In this document: piece after piece, positions 9,361 through 17,561 of the stretch | Numbering within the stretch: position 1 is the stretch's first letter | Layout: the number at the start of each line of letters is the position of its first letter | Assembly (NCBI RefSeq): GCF_001005085.2 | Contig: NZ_LBMU02000038.1 | Coordinates: 116,501 to 180,500 of the forward strand | DNA from: Streptomyces humi | GTDB taxonomy: Bacteria > Actinomycetota > Actinomycetes > Streptomycetales > Streptomycetaceae | Reading direction: 5' to 3' | DNA length: 64,000 nucleotides | Made by a program: the position numbers and the translations under genes | The notes under the pieces: generated by a model | The model's input: the letters and a program-made list of their open reading frames with translations, nothing else | The model's database searches: none | What the model was told of the DNA's origin: nothing

Positions 9361-9378
9361 ATGCCGACCGGTCGGTAT
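9361..9378. promoter_or_regulatory. Candidate TetR operator before the kinase-dehydrogenase operon
   Basis: ATGCCGACCGGTCGGTAT is an 18-bp palindrome with a single mismatched pair. It lies 40 bp upstream of the leftward kinase start and shares CCGACYGGTYRGT with the site at 3881. TetR-family fatty-acid regulators often use operators of this form. Confidence 0.6.
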
Positions 9379-9486
9379 GTCGTCCAGTGGATGAGTCGAA
9401 CGTGACCGGGACCACCCTACGGCCCGGTGCCGGAAGGCGGCTCCCCGCGCGCGCAGAACGGGGAGCCGCCGATCGGGACGCGTCGC

Positions 9487-9783
9487 TCAGTGGTCGTCCC
9501 AGTGGCCGTCGTGCTCGGCGTGCCGGTGACCGTCGTGAAGGTAGTCGACGTGGTCGCCGTGCAGGACGCCGGTGTGCCCGCAGCCGTCGCCGTGCCGGTG
9601 GTCGTGGCCGTCATGGGTGACGTGCGCCTCGGGCTCGCACTCGTCCCAGTGGCCGCCGTGCTCGCGGTGCAGGTGCCCGTTGTGCGCGTAGTCGACGTGG
9701 TCGCCGTGCGGCACCTGGTCGTGCCCGCAGTCCGGTCCGTGACTGTGGCCGTGTGCGGTGTGTTCCTGGTGAAGGGTGGTCAT
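9487..9783 (-). CDS. Histidine-rich small protein with internal duplication, likely metal-binding
   Basis: 98 residues with 27 His and 3 Cys. Two near-identical blocks read HGDHVDYAHNGHLHREH and HGDHVDYLHDGHRHAEH, each followed by GHWD, separated by a linker holding HDGHDHRHGDGCGH. No signal peptide or membrane segment. Such His spacing strongly suggests binding of Zn, Ni or Co, for storage or buffering; similar small proteins occur across Streptomyces. It diverges from the oxidoreductase gene. I see no clear Zur box upstream, so its regulation is unknown. Confidence 0.8.
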   Translation of the reverse strand: MTTLHQEHTAHGHSHGPDCGHDQVPHGDHVDYAHNGHLHREHGGHWDECEPEAHVTHDGHDHRHGDGCGHTGVLHGDHVDYLHDGHRHAEHDGHWDDH

Positions 9784-9912
9784 GGTGCTCGCCTTCAGGG
9801 GTACGGGATCCGGGGAACGTGGCGTGACGCCGTCGCAAAGGCTGCCACGCGTACGCCGCATATCGGGGCATCCCGCTTGCGTGGCGTCCGAGTACCCCGG
9901 AGGGTCGTGGGC

Positions 9913-10902
9913 ATGAAGGGCATCAGTTACAGCCGGTACGGCGGTCCCGAGGTGCTGGAGTACGGCGAGGTCGAGGACCCCACGGTCGGCCCTGATTCGG
10001 TGCTGGTGAAGGTCCGCGCGGCGGCCGTCAACCCGGTCGACTGGAAGTGCCGCGAGGGCCTTCTGGACGGCGTCCTGGACGCGGTCTTCCCGGTGGTCAC
10101 GGGCTGGGACGTGTCCGGTGTGGTCGTCCGGCCGGGCGCCGCGGTCACCGAGTTCGCGGCCGGCGACGAGGTGATCGGCTATGTCCGCGAGGACTTCCTC
10201 TCCCGGGGCACCTGCGCCGAGTACGTCGCCGCGCCCGTGCGCACCCTCGCCCGCAAACCGCGCAACCTCGGCTTCGAGGAGGCCGCGGGGCTGCCGCTGG
10301 CCGGTCTCACCGCCTACCAGGTGCTCGTGCACGCCCTGGAGGTCAAGCGCGGCGAGACGGTCCTCGTGCACGCCGCCGCCGGCGGGGTCGGCTCCCTGGC
10401 CGTCCAGCTCGCGGCCCACCTCGGTGCCCGGGTCATCGGCACGGCGAGCGAGGGCAACCACGCGTTCGTACGGGGGCTCGGCGGCGAACCGGTGAGCCAC
10501 GGCCGGGGCCTGGCCGAACGCGTCCGGGGGCTGGCCCCGGAAGGGGTGGCCGCGGTCTTCGACACGATCGGCGGGGACACCCTGGCCACCTCGGCGAACC
10601 TGCTCGCCCCCGAGGGCCGGATGGCCTCCATCGCCGACCCGGCCGTGGCGGACCTCGGCGGCCGATACTGCTTCGTGCGCCCCGACACCGAGGACCTCAG
10701 ACGACTCGCGGCGCTCGCCGAACAGGGGGCGCTGGTCGTGCACGTCGCCGAGACGTTCCCGCTGGAGCGGACGGCCGACGCCCAGCGGCGCAGCGCGGAG
10801 GGACGGACCCGGGGCAAGCTGGTGATCACGGTGAGCGGGCCGGCGGAGGGCCAGCCCGGAGCCGGGCGTCCTCGCGGCCGGCGTCCTGTCGGGGCGTCCT
10901 AG
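9913..10902 (+). CDS. NADP-dependent oxidoreductase, quinone-reductase-like MDR family
   Basis: 329 residues of the zinc-independent medium-chain reductase group. The N-terminal GroES-like part has VRAAAVNPVDWKCREG; the cofactor domain has VLVHAAAGGVGSLAVQLA and GLAERVRGL. No catalytic zinc Cys/His set is seen. ATG 9913 follows CGGAGG by 9 nt. Likely reduces quinones or enones with NADPH; substrate unknown. Its stop codon overlaps that of the convergent DUF202 gene. Confidence 0.88.
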   Translation: MKGISYSRYGGPEVLEYGEVEDPTVGPDSVLVKVRAAAVNPVDWKCREGLLDGVLDAVFPVVTGWDVSGVVVRPGAAVTEFAAGDEVIGYVREDFLSRGTCAEYVAAPVRTLARKPRNLGFEEAAGLPLAGLTAYQVLVHALEVKRGETVLVHAAAGGVGSLAVQLAAHLGARVIGTASEGNHAFVRGLGGEPVSHGRGLAERVRGLAPEGVAAVFDTIGGDTLATSANLLAPEGRMASIADPAVADLGGRYCFVRPDTEDLRRLAALAEQGALVVHVAETFPLERTADAQRRSAEGRTRGKLVITVSGPAEGQPGAGRPRGRRPVGAS

Positions 10903-11213
10903 ACGACCAGGGCCAGCGCGCAGAGTGCGACGGCGACCGTGCACAGGACCGCCGTGGTCGCCTGCCGGGGAGGCAGCGCCGGGGGGCGGCCGGTGGCCGC
11001 GAGGGCGCGGATCCGGCGGTTGGCGACGAGCAGGAAGCCCAGCCAGAGGGCACAGCAGCCCGCGCAGGCGACGATCCCGGCGGCCGAGGTGCTGTCGTGC
11101 AGCGCGGTCTTCGCGGCGAGGACACCGACGACGGTGGCGGAGAGCGTGGTGCGGCGCCAGGCCAGCCGGGTCCGCTCCGGCTGGAGCCCGGGGTCACGGG
11201 CGGGCCCGGTCAT
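10899..11213 (-). CDS. DUF202 membrane protein
   Basis: 104 residues from ATG 11213, which overlaps the preceding stop (ATGA), so it is translationally coupled; GTG 11222 is an alternative. It starts with the DUF202 signature LQPERTRLAWRRTTLSA and has three predicted membrane helices. It pairs with the longer DUF202 protein upstream, an arrangement common in actinobacteria. The function of the family is unknown. Confidence 0.8.
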   Translation of the reverse strand: MTGPARDPGLQPERTRLAWRRTTLSATVVGVLAAKTALHDSTSAAGIVACAGCCALWLGFLLVANRRIRALAATGRPPALPPRQATTAVLCTVAVALCALALVV

Positions 11214-11602
11214 CCCTCCCACCCGACGAGCACCACGACCACCATCGCCACGGCGACCACGGCGACGACCACGCTCAGCAGGGCCGGGAAGCGGGAGACC
11301 GGCAGGTCCTCACCGCGCCGCATCGCCCGCTCGCAGCGCATCCAGTGGTTCACGGCGCGCAGCGAGCACAGCACGCCGGCGGCGAGCAGCGCGAGCGCGA
11401 GGCCGACGCGCCAGCCCCAGCGGAGGTCGGGCAGGAACTGGTCCACGGCGAAGCCGCCGCCGATCAGGGCGAGAGCGGTGCGCAGCCAGGCCAGGAAGGT
11501 CCGCTCGTTGGCGAGGGAGAAACGGTAGTCGGGGGTCGTCCCCTCCTGCCGCACGGCCTCGGGGGCGAACCACAATCGGACGTTCCGCGCGAATTCGATC
11601 AC
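11210..11602 (-). CDS. YidH-type DUF202 membrane protein
   Basis: 130 residues from GTG 11602. YRFSLANERTFLAWLRTALALIGGGFAV is the YidH/DUF202 signature (quoted here as two parts: YRFSLANERTFLAWL and RTALALIGGGFAV). Three hydrophobic helices follow, the last ending at the C-terminus. The frame stays open upstream only because of a 15-bp tandem repeat that is not coding. Its stop overlaps the next gene start. Confidence 0.8.
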   Translation of the reverse strand: MIEFARNVRLWFAPEAVRQEGTTPDYRFSLANERTFLAWLRTALALIGGGFAVDQFLPDLRWGWRVGLALALLAAGVLCSLRAVNHWMRCERAMRRGEDLPVSRFPALLSVVVAVVAVAMVVVVLVGWEG

Positions 11603-11683
11603 GTGCAGGAAGCCTACCGGGGGGCCGCGGGGGGCCGCGCGGGCGTCCGGCCGCGGGCCGGTCGGGGCCGGTGGCGGCAGGTC

Positions 11684-11703
11684 GCGCGGTTCCTCGCGCC
11701 CTT
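11684..11703. repeat. Intergenic GC-rich hairpin repeat, copy 2 (diverged)
   Basis: GCGCGGTTCCTCGCGCCCTT differs by two bases from the copy at 3831. It abuts the 15-bp tandem array that follows. Confidence 0.6.
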
Positions 11704-11796
11704 TCGGAGCGTGCCCTTTCGAAGCGTGCCCTTTCGAAGCGTGCCCTTTCGAAGCGTGCCCTTTCGGAGCGTGCCCTTTCAGAGCGTGCCCTTTCC
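11698..11796. repeat. 15-bp tandem repeat array, about 6.6 copies
   Basis: The unit GCCCTTTCGAAGCGT is repeated head to tail, with copies 1 and 5 carrying CGGAG and copy 6 CAGAG in place of CGAAG. The array overlaps the last codons of the NUDIX gene (stop at 11779) and fills the gap to the DUF202 gene. The period is a multiple of three, so it keeps all frames open. Confidence 0.9.
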
Positions 11797-12309
11797 ATGG
11801 GCGCTTCGCCACTCCCGCAGCCTGTCCCAGGCCGCGAAGCCGTCCGGCACCCACTCCCATTCCCCGAGGCGGGCCGTCAGTTCCTCGTCGGTCAGGAAGG
11901 TGTGCCAGGCCACCTCCTCCGCCTGTGGATGGACCGGCAGCTCGCAGCGGACCTCGTACACCGCCGACCACCAGCTCTGCCCGGCGCCGTTGTCGTACAG
12001 GAACTTGAACAGGAACGCCGGCCGGGGAAGCCCGGTCACCCCGAGTTCCTCCTCGGCCTCCCGGAGCGCGGCGTCGTCGTAGGACTCGCCCGCGCCCACC
12101 ACGCCCCCGACGAACATGTCGTACAGGGAGGGGAAGACCAGCTTGGTCGCGGTGCGGCGGTGGACGAAGACGCGGCCCGCGGCGTCCCTGGCCTGGATGA
12201 AGACGCAGCGGTGGCGCAGGCCCCGGGCGTACGCCTCGCCGCGGGGGGACTGCCCGGTCACCCGGTCGTTCTCGTCGACGATGTCGAGGATTTCGTCAGC
12301 AGCGCTCAT
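11779..12309 (-). CDS. NUDIX hydrolase
   Basis: 176 residues. The Nudix box is exact: GVVGAGESYDDAAL followed by REAEEELGV (G-x5-E-x7-RE-x2-EE-x-G). The N-terminus MSAADEILDIVDENDRVTGQ matches the subgroup that includes isopentenyl-diphosphate-isomerase-like hydrolases. It should cleave a nucleoside diphosphate-linked substrate using Mg. The C-terminal residues lie in the tandem repeat, so the tail may vary between strains. Confidence 0.92.
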   Translation of the reverse strand: MSAADEILDIVDENDRVTGQSPRGEAYARGLRHRCVFIQARDAAGRVFVHRRTATKLVFPSLYDMFVGGVVGAGESYDDAALREAEEELGVTGLPRPAFLFKFLYDNGAGQSWWSAVYEVRCELPVHPQAEEVAWHTFLTDEELTARLGEWEWVPDGFAAWDRLREWRSAHGKGTL

Positions 12310-12330
12310 GCGGCCATCCAAGCAGGCCTC

Positions 12331-12404
12331 GGGCGGCGAGCGAGGGGCGTCGGCGCGGCTGGAGGTCGGGCGGCGAGCGAGGGGCGTCAGCGTGGCTGGA
12401 GGTC
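12331..12404. repeat. 37-bp tandem duplication at the 3' end of the DMT transporter gene
   Basis: Two copies of a 37-bp unit beginning GGGCGGCGAGCGAGGGGCGT sit head to tail at 12331 and 12368, differing at two bases. The second copy contains the stop codon and last codons of the transporter gene. Confidence 0.9.
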
Positions 12405-13298
12405 CAGGGACTGCTCCTTGGGCGCCGCACCGCGCGGCATCGCCGGGTGCAGCCCGAGCAGCACGATGCCCGCCACGACCGCCGCGAGCCCGGCCGCTTC
12501 CCAGGCCAGCGCCCCGGTGTCGGTGCGCAGCCGGTCCCCGAGGAAACCCACGCCGCACAGGATCCCGGCGAGCGGCTGGGCCGCGGTGAGCGCCGGCAGC
12601 GACATCCGCAGCTCCGCCGTCTCGAACGCGCTCTGCACGAGGATCAGCCCGGTGACTCCGAGCACGAGCACGCCGTACGGCTGCCAGCCGGTCAGCACCT
12701 CCATGATGCCGCCCTCGGAGAAGCGGGTGCTGGTGACGCGGGTCAGCGCGTCCTGGACGCCGTAGAGCAGGCCGGCGGCGAGGGCGAGCAGGGTGGGCCC
12801 GGCGCTCAGCCGGGACCGTTTGGCGTAGGTGGTGAGGAGCAGGGCGATGCCGACCACCAGGCCGATGATGAGCCAGTGGCGCAGCGGGTTGGCGATGGCG
12901 TTGCCACCGCGTGGCTCGCCCGCCAGGATGAACGCGGTGACCCCGCCCGCGAGCAGCAGCAGGCCGGCCCAGCCCTGGTGGCTGAGGGGGTGCTTGGTCT
13001 GGTGTCTGGAGAGCGCGAGGGCGAAGAGCAGGTTCGTGGCGAGCAGCGGCTCGACGAGGGAGATCTCGCCCTTGCCGAGGGCGACCGCTCCCAGGACCAT
13101 GCCGGCCACCATCAGGCCGATCCCGCCCAGCCAGCGCGGCACCCGCATCAGGTCGAGCAGCAGCCGGGGCGAGAGGAAGTCGCTGAGCGGGGCCTTCTGG
13201 GCGACGTTCTGCTGGAGCACGAACCCGAAGCCGAGGCAACAGGCCGCGCTCACGGCGAGAACCAGAACCAGGACGGACACGCTGCGTACCTCGATCAT
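12387..13298 (-). CDS. DMT/EamA-type transporter
   Basis: 303 residues with about ten hydrophobic helices in two halves, as in the drug/metabolite transporter superfamily. The first segment is VSVLVLVLAVSAACCLGFGF; later segments include GKGEISLVEPLLATNLLFAL, a conserved DMT helix. A cytoplasmic-membrane exporter or importer of unknown substrate. No strong SD is visible; the start is the first Met consistent with a full-length helix 1. Confidence 0.82.
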   Translation of the reverse strand: MIEVRSVSVLVLVLAVSAACCLGFGFVLQQNVAQKAPLSDFLSPRLLLDLMRVPRWLGGIGLMVAGMVLGAVALGKGEISLVEPLLATNLLFALALSRHQTKHPLSHQGWAGLLLLAGGVTAFILAGEPRGGNAIANPLRHWLIIGLVVGIALLLTTYAKRSRLSAGPTLLALAAGLLYGVQDALTRVTSTRFSEGGIMEVLTGWQPYGVLVLGVTGLILVQSAFETAELRMSLPALTAAQPLAGILCGVGFLGDRLRTDTGALAWEAAGLAAVVAGIVLLGLHPAMPRGAAPKEQSLDLQPR

Positions 13299-13587
13299 GC
13301 GGCCGGGCTACGGGGTGCGTAGTGGCCGACTGTAGCGCTGCCGGACAGGTATTGCTCCGGGAGTACCCGGAACCGGGCGACGGACTCGGTCATGACGGCC
13401 GGGTCGATCGCGGAGGATGGATCGGAGCGGCGGCGGAACCGCACTGCCATGGTCCGACGCCCGGACGGCTCGCGCCATGGCGTACGCCACAGCAGGAACC
13501 CGAAGCCCTACGGTCACGGTACGCCAAACGCCGCCCGGCGCGCGTCAAGTTCCGTCTGTTCCAGGGTAGTTGAACTGAGGACCAGCG

Positions 13588-14649
13588 GTGTCCGGCTTGA
13601 CGCAAAGTCTTGGCTGGGGGTTTGCTGTGCGTGATCGGCCGATGGCAGCCCGACAACCAGGAAGTTCCGCGGTGCCCCCAACCCCGCCCCTCGTAGGCCC
13701 AGGCCGGGCCGTTGCCGAAGGCCACCCCGCGGCAGCGCACCCCAGGTGCGAACACTGCCCCGACGACGCCCTCGGCGACGCCGAACTCATCTCCGCCCGC
13801 GCCGCGTTGGCCCAGGGCCGCTGGCAGTCCGCCCGCTCCCTGTTGCTCCACACGGGTGAGGACTGGGACCGCCGGGGCCACCGGGTCACCGTTCTCGCGC
13901 GCGAGCCCTACGCCATCGCCTGGTCCCGCGAGTGGCTGCTGGCCGAGCCCGGCTCCCCGGGCGCCGCCTGCCTGTACGCGCTGACCCTGGTCCGGCGGGC
14001 GCTGCGCGGCAAGGAGCCGCCCGAGCGGGCCCGCGACGCCTGCGGCAGCGCCGCCGCGCTGGCCCCCGCCGACCCCACCCCCTGGCTCGGCCTGCTCCTG
14101 CTGGCCCGGCACCTGGGCACCGACGAGGAGGTCCGGGGCGCCTTCGCCGAGGTGCGCCGCCGGCACCCCGAACACCATCACGCCCACCACCTGATGACCG
14201 CCCGCCTCGCGGAGACCGAGCCCGGGACCCGGGGGGCGTACGAGCTGCGCGCCTTCGCGGAACGCTCGGCCGCCGAGGCGCCGGCGGACTCCCCGCTCGC
14301 GGTCCTCCCGGTCGTCGCGTACAACGAACGCCACCGGGCGCTGGCCGCCACCGGAAGGGCGCCCGCCGCCCCGGCCGGCGCCGCGCACTGGGCCGAGCCG
14401 GCCGCCCGCCGCGCCCTGAGCGCCGCCTTCGACTGGTGGCTGGAGTGGGGCATCGAGGAGCACCCCCGCCGGCACGTCGACCTCAACCACCTCGCCCAGG
14501 CCACCTGCGACGCCGGCCGGTACGCCGAGGCGGCCGCCCTTTTCCAGCGCATCGGCCGGCACACCACCGAGGTGCCCTGGTCGTACCCCGACCGCGACCC
14601 CTGCGAGGCGTTCCGGGCGGCCCGGCACCGGGCGCTGGGAGGTTCATGA
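13588..14649 (+). CDS. Conserved hypothetical protein, helical, TPR-like
   Basis: 353 residues from GTG 13588 (GAGG 7 nt upstream); GTG 13627 with GGGGG before it is an equally possible start. I recognise no catalytic motif. A CEHC pair is near residue 55, and the rest alternates Ala/Leu-rich helices (ALAQGRWQSARSLLL, GRYAEAAALFQRIG) that resemble TPR units. No membrane segment. The next gene starts 73 bp on. Function unknown. Confidence 0.65.
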   Translation: MSGLTQSLGWGFAVRDRPMAARQPGSSAVPPTPPLVGPGRAVAEGHPAAAHPRCEHCPDDALGDAELISARAALAQGRWQSARSLLLHTGEDWDRRGHRVTVLAREPYAIAWSREWLLAEPGSPGAACLYALTLVRRALRGKEPPERARDACGSAAALAPADPTPWLGLLLLARHLGTDEEVRGAFAEVRRRHPEHHHAHHLMTARLAETEPGTRGAYELRAFAERSAAEAPADSPLAVLPVVAYNERHRALAATGRAPAAPAGAAHWAEPAARRALSAAFDWWLEWGIEEHPRRHVDLNHLAQATCDAGRYAEAAALFQRIGRHTTEVPWSYPDRDPCEAFRAARHRALGGS

Positions 14650-14722
14650 GAAGAGGTTGTGGATTCCTTACGGCCGCCGGATTTCGTGGCCGGACCCGCC
14701 CGGACGGTGTTCGAATGGGTAC

Positions 14723-15463
14723 GTGAATTCTGAACCGACCGGGGAACCACGGCCCGGCGAGGACGGCAGGCCGATCGGCCGCCGGGTGTTCCTGGGCACC
14801 CTCGGCCTCGGCGCGCTCGGCGTGGTGACCGCTCCCGTGCTCCAGCGGGTCACCGAGACGGTCCTCGGCACCTTCTCCGGCAAGGACCCCACGGGCCTGA
14901 CCGGGCTGCTGCCGAACGGCGGCGGGTTCCGCTACTACTCGGTGACCGGGTCGGTGCCGGACAGGACCGCCGCCGACTACCGGCTGAAGATCGACGGGCT
15001 GGTCGACGAGGAGCGCACCTACACCCTCGCCGACCTGCGCGCCCTGCCGCAGACCAAGCTGGTCAAGGACGTCCAGTGCGTGACCGGCTGGCGGGTGCCC
15101 GACACGCCCTTCGAGGGCGTCCGGCTCTCGCACCTGCTCGACCTGGCCGGCGTCCGCGACACCGCCAGGGCGATCCGCTTCACCTGCTTCGACGGCGCCT
15201 ACACCGAGAGCCTCACCCTCGACCAGGCCCGCCGGCCGGACGTCATGGTCGCCCTGCGCATGCAGAACAAACCCATCGGCCACGACCACGGCGGCCCGGT
15301 CCGCCTCTACGTCGCCCCGATGTACTTCTACAAGTCCGCGAAGTGGCTCTCCGGGATCACCGTCACGGACAAGGTGGAACCGGGCTACTGGGAGAAGCTG
15401 GGCTACGACGTCGACGCCTGGGTCGGCAAGTCGAACGGACGGGACGATGAGCCTACGGGTTGA
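14723..15463 (+). CDS. Tat-exported molybdopterin-dependent oxidoreductase (sulfite-oxidase fold)
   Basis: 246 residues. GRRVFLGTLGLGALGVV at the N-terminus is a twin-arginine signal/anchor. The catalytic domain has VKDVQCVTGWRVPDTPFEGV, where the Cys is the expected Mo ligand, then YTESLTLDQA and GGPVRLYVAPMYFYKSAKW. The family includes YedY/MsrP and sulfite oxidases. The next gene, a cytochrome b, overlaps by 17 bp and is the likely electron donor. Acts outside the membrane; substrate unknown. Confidence 0.88.
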   Translation: MNSEPTGEPRPGEDGRPIGRRVFLGTLGLGALGVVTAPVLQRVTETVLGTFSGKDPTGLTGLLPNGGGFRYYSVTGSVPDRTAADYRLKIDGLVDEERTYTLADLRALPQTKLVKDVQCVTGWRVPDTPFEGVRLSHLLDLAGVRDTARAIRFTCFDGAYTESLTLDQARRPDVMVALRMQNKPIGHDHGGPVRLYVAPMYFYKSAKWLSGITVTDKVEPGYWEKLGYDVDAWVGKSNGRDDEPTG

Positions 15464-16070
15464 GGCGCCGGCCGCCACGGACCGGCTGCGCCGCTTCACC
15501 GCCGCCGAGCGCTGGATCCACCGCACGACGGCGGCGCTGATGGGCGTCTGCGTCCTGACCGCCGCCTGCCTCTACATCCCGACGCTGGCGGTTCTCGTCG
15601 GCCGCCGGGAACTGGTCGTCCGGATCCACGAGTGCGCGGGCCTCGCCCTCCCCGTCCCGGTCCTGCTCGGACTCGCCTCCCGCGCCTTCCGCAGGGACCT
15701 CGGCTTCCTGAATCGCTTCGGCCCCCACGACAGGCTCTGGCTGCACGCCGTCCTGGCCCGCGACAGGCGCCGCTCCTCCCGCCCGGCGGGCAAGTTCAAC
15801 GCCGGGCAGAAGATCTACGCGAACTGGATCGCCGGCGCGACCCTGGTGATGCTCGCCACCGGCCTGATGATGTGGTTCACCCACCTCACCCCGCTGATGT
15901 GGCGCACCTCGGCCACCTTCGTGCACGACTGGCTGGCCCTGACGATCGGCGTCGTCCTGGCCGGCCACATCGGCATGGCCCTCGGCGACCCGGAGGCGAG
16001 GCGGGGCCTGCGGACCGGGTCGGTGAGCCGGGACTGGGCCAAGCGCGAGCATCCGCTGTGGCGGCCCTGA
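15447..16070 (+). CDS. Cytochrome b/b6-domain membrane protein, partner of the molybdoenzyme
   Basis: 207 residues with four predicted helices. RWIHRTTAALMGVCVLTAACLY, IHECAGLALPVPVLLGL, GQKIYANWIAGATLVMLATGL and FVHDWLALTIGVVLAGHIGMAL carry His residues suited to b-type haem ligation, as in formate dehydrogenase gamma or cytochrome b561. It overlaps the molybdoenzyme gene, so the two are coupled and probably form a membrane redox pair. Confidence 0.85.
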   Translation: MSLRVEAPAATDRLRRFTAAERWIHRTTAALMGVCVLTAACLYIPTLAVLVGRRELVVRIHECAGLALPVPVLLGLASRAFRRDLGFLNRFGPHDRLWLHAVLARDRRRSSRPAGKFNAGQKIYANWIAGATLVMLATGLMMWFTHLTPLMWRTSATFVHDWLALTIGVVLAGHIGMALGDPEARRGLRTGSVSRDWAKREHPLWRP

Positions 16071-16071
16071 G

Positions 16072-16127
16072 GGGCGTGTTGCGAAAGTCCCGCCTGCCTC
16101 ACGACGCCGTGCACGCGCAACACGCCC
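16072..16127. terminator. Long-loop inverted repeat between convergent genes
   Basis: A perfect 12-bp stem, GGGCGTGTTGCG with its complement, and a 32-nt loop lie between the cytochrome b and gluconate permease stop codons. The loop (AAAGTCCCGCC) resembles a dispersed Streptomyces intergenic element. Confidence 0.65.
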
Positions 16128-16140
16128 TGGCGGGGTCCGG

Positions 16141-17538
16141 CTAGATCACCAGGGACAGCAGGAGGACCAGGGCGCCCGCCACCACCGAGATGATCGTCTC
16201 CATCACGGACCAGGTCTTGATGGTCTGGCCGACGCTCAGGCCGAAGTACTCCTTGACCAGCCAGAACCCGGCGTCGTTGACATGGCTGAAGAACAGCGAG
16301 CCCGCGCCGATGGCCAGGACCAGGAGGGCCGTGTGGGCCGTCGACATGTCGGCGGCCAGCGGAGCCACCAGGCCCGCCGCCGAGACCGTGGCCACCGTCG
16401 CCGAGCCGGTGGCGAGCCGGATCGCGACCGCGATCAGCCAGGCCAGCAGCAGTGCCGGGATCGACCAGTCCTTGGATATGTCCAGGATCATCTGGCCCAC
16501 CCCGCAGTCGATCAGCGTCTGCTTGAAGCCGCCGCCGGCGCCCACGATCAGCAGGATGCCCGCGATGGGCATGAGCCCCTTCTCGACCGTCTGGGAGATC
16601 CGCTCCCGGGAGAACCCGGCCGGCCGGCCCAGCGTGAACATGCCGACGATCACCGCCGCGAGGAGAGCGATCAGCGGCGAGCCGACGACGTCGAAGACGC
16701 GCTGCACGGTGTGCGCCGGGTCGTCCACGACGATGTCCACCAGCGCCTTGGACAGCATCAGGACGACCGGGAGCAGGATGGTGGCGAGTGTGGCACCGAA
16801 GCCGGGGCGCCGCTCCAGCTCCTCCGACGCGCGCTGCGGGAGCATCCGGTCGGGTGCCTGGACGTCCACCCAGCGGGCCGCGACCTTGGAGAACAGCGGA
16901 CCGGCGACCACCACGGTGGGAATGGCGACCAGGACGCCGAGGGCCAGGGTCACGCCGAGGTTCGCGTGGACCGCGTCGATCGCGACCAGCGGGCCGGGGT
17001 GCGGGGGCACCAGACCGTGCATCACGGACAGACCCGCGAGCGCCGGGATGCCGATGCGCATCAGGGAGTAGTTGCCGCGCCTGGCCACCATCAGCACGAC
17101 CGGGATCAGCAGCACGATGCCGACCTCGAAGAAGAGCGGCAGCCCGACCACGGAGGCGATCAGCACCATCGCCCACGGCATCGCGCGTCCGCCCGCCTTG
17201 GCGAGGATCGTGTCGACGACCTGGTCCGCGCCGCCGGAGTCGGCGAGCAGCTTGCCCAGGATCGCCCCGAGCGCGATCAGGACGCCCACGCCGGCGACGG
17301 TGGTGCCGAGCCCGGTGGTGAAACTGGTGATCACCTTGTCCAGCGGTGCCCCGGCGAACGCGCCGAGCGCGAGCGAGCCGACGGTCAGCGCCAGGAAGGC
17401 GTGGAGCTTGAACTGGGTGATGAGCAGGATGATGACCGCGAAGCCCGCCAGCACGGCGATGCCCAGCTGGGCATGTCCGGCCGACGTGATGGGCGCGACG
17501 GGGTCCGCAGCCAGCAACTCGACACTGAGTCTGGTCAC
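16141..17538 (-). CDS. gntP: Gluconate:H+ symporter, GntP family
   Basis: 465 residues from GTG 17538, with AGAGG 7 nt upstream. About twelve hydrophobic helices and GntP-family segments such as GLVPPHPGPLVAID, GLMPIAGILLIVGAGGGFKQ and FSHVNDAGFWLVKEYFG. Imports gluconate across the cytoplasmic membrane. It follows the gluconokinase gene by 23 bp, forming an operon divergent from the GntR regulator. Confidence 0.93.
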   Translation of the reverse strand: MTRLSVELLAADPVAPITSAGHAQLGIAVLAGFAVIILLITQFKLHAFLALTVGSLALGAFAGAPLDKVITSFTTGLGTTVAGVGVLIALGAILGKLLADSGGADQVVDTILAKAGGRAMPWAMVLIASVVGLPLFFEVGIVLLIPVVLMVARRGNYSLMRIGIPALAGLSVMHGLVPPHPGPLVAIDAVHANLGVTLALGVLVAIPTVVVAGPLFSKVAARWVDVQAPDRMLPQRASEELERRPGFGATLATILLPVVLMLSKALVDIVVDDPAHTVQRVFDVVGSPLIALLAAVIVGMFTLGRPAGFSRERISQTVEKGLMPIAGILLIVGAGGGFKQTLIDCGVGQMILDISKDWSIPALLLAWLIAVAIRLATGSATVATVSAAGLVAPLAADMSTAHTALLVLAIGAGSLFFSHVNDAGFWLVKEYFGLSVGQTIKTWSVMETIISVVAGALVLLLSLVI

Positions 17539-17561
17539 AGGGTTTCCTCTGGCGGTATGGG

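Noticed and set aside
11603..11971. N-terminal extension of the YidH-type gene through the 15-bp tandem repeats
   Set aside because: The extension only translates the tandem array and GC-rich DNA and overlaps the NUDIX gene; DUF202 proteins begin near GTG 11602.
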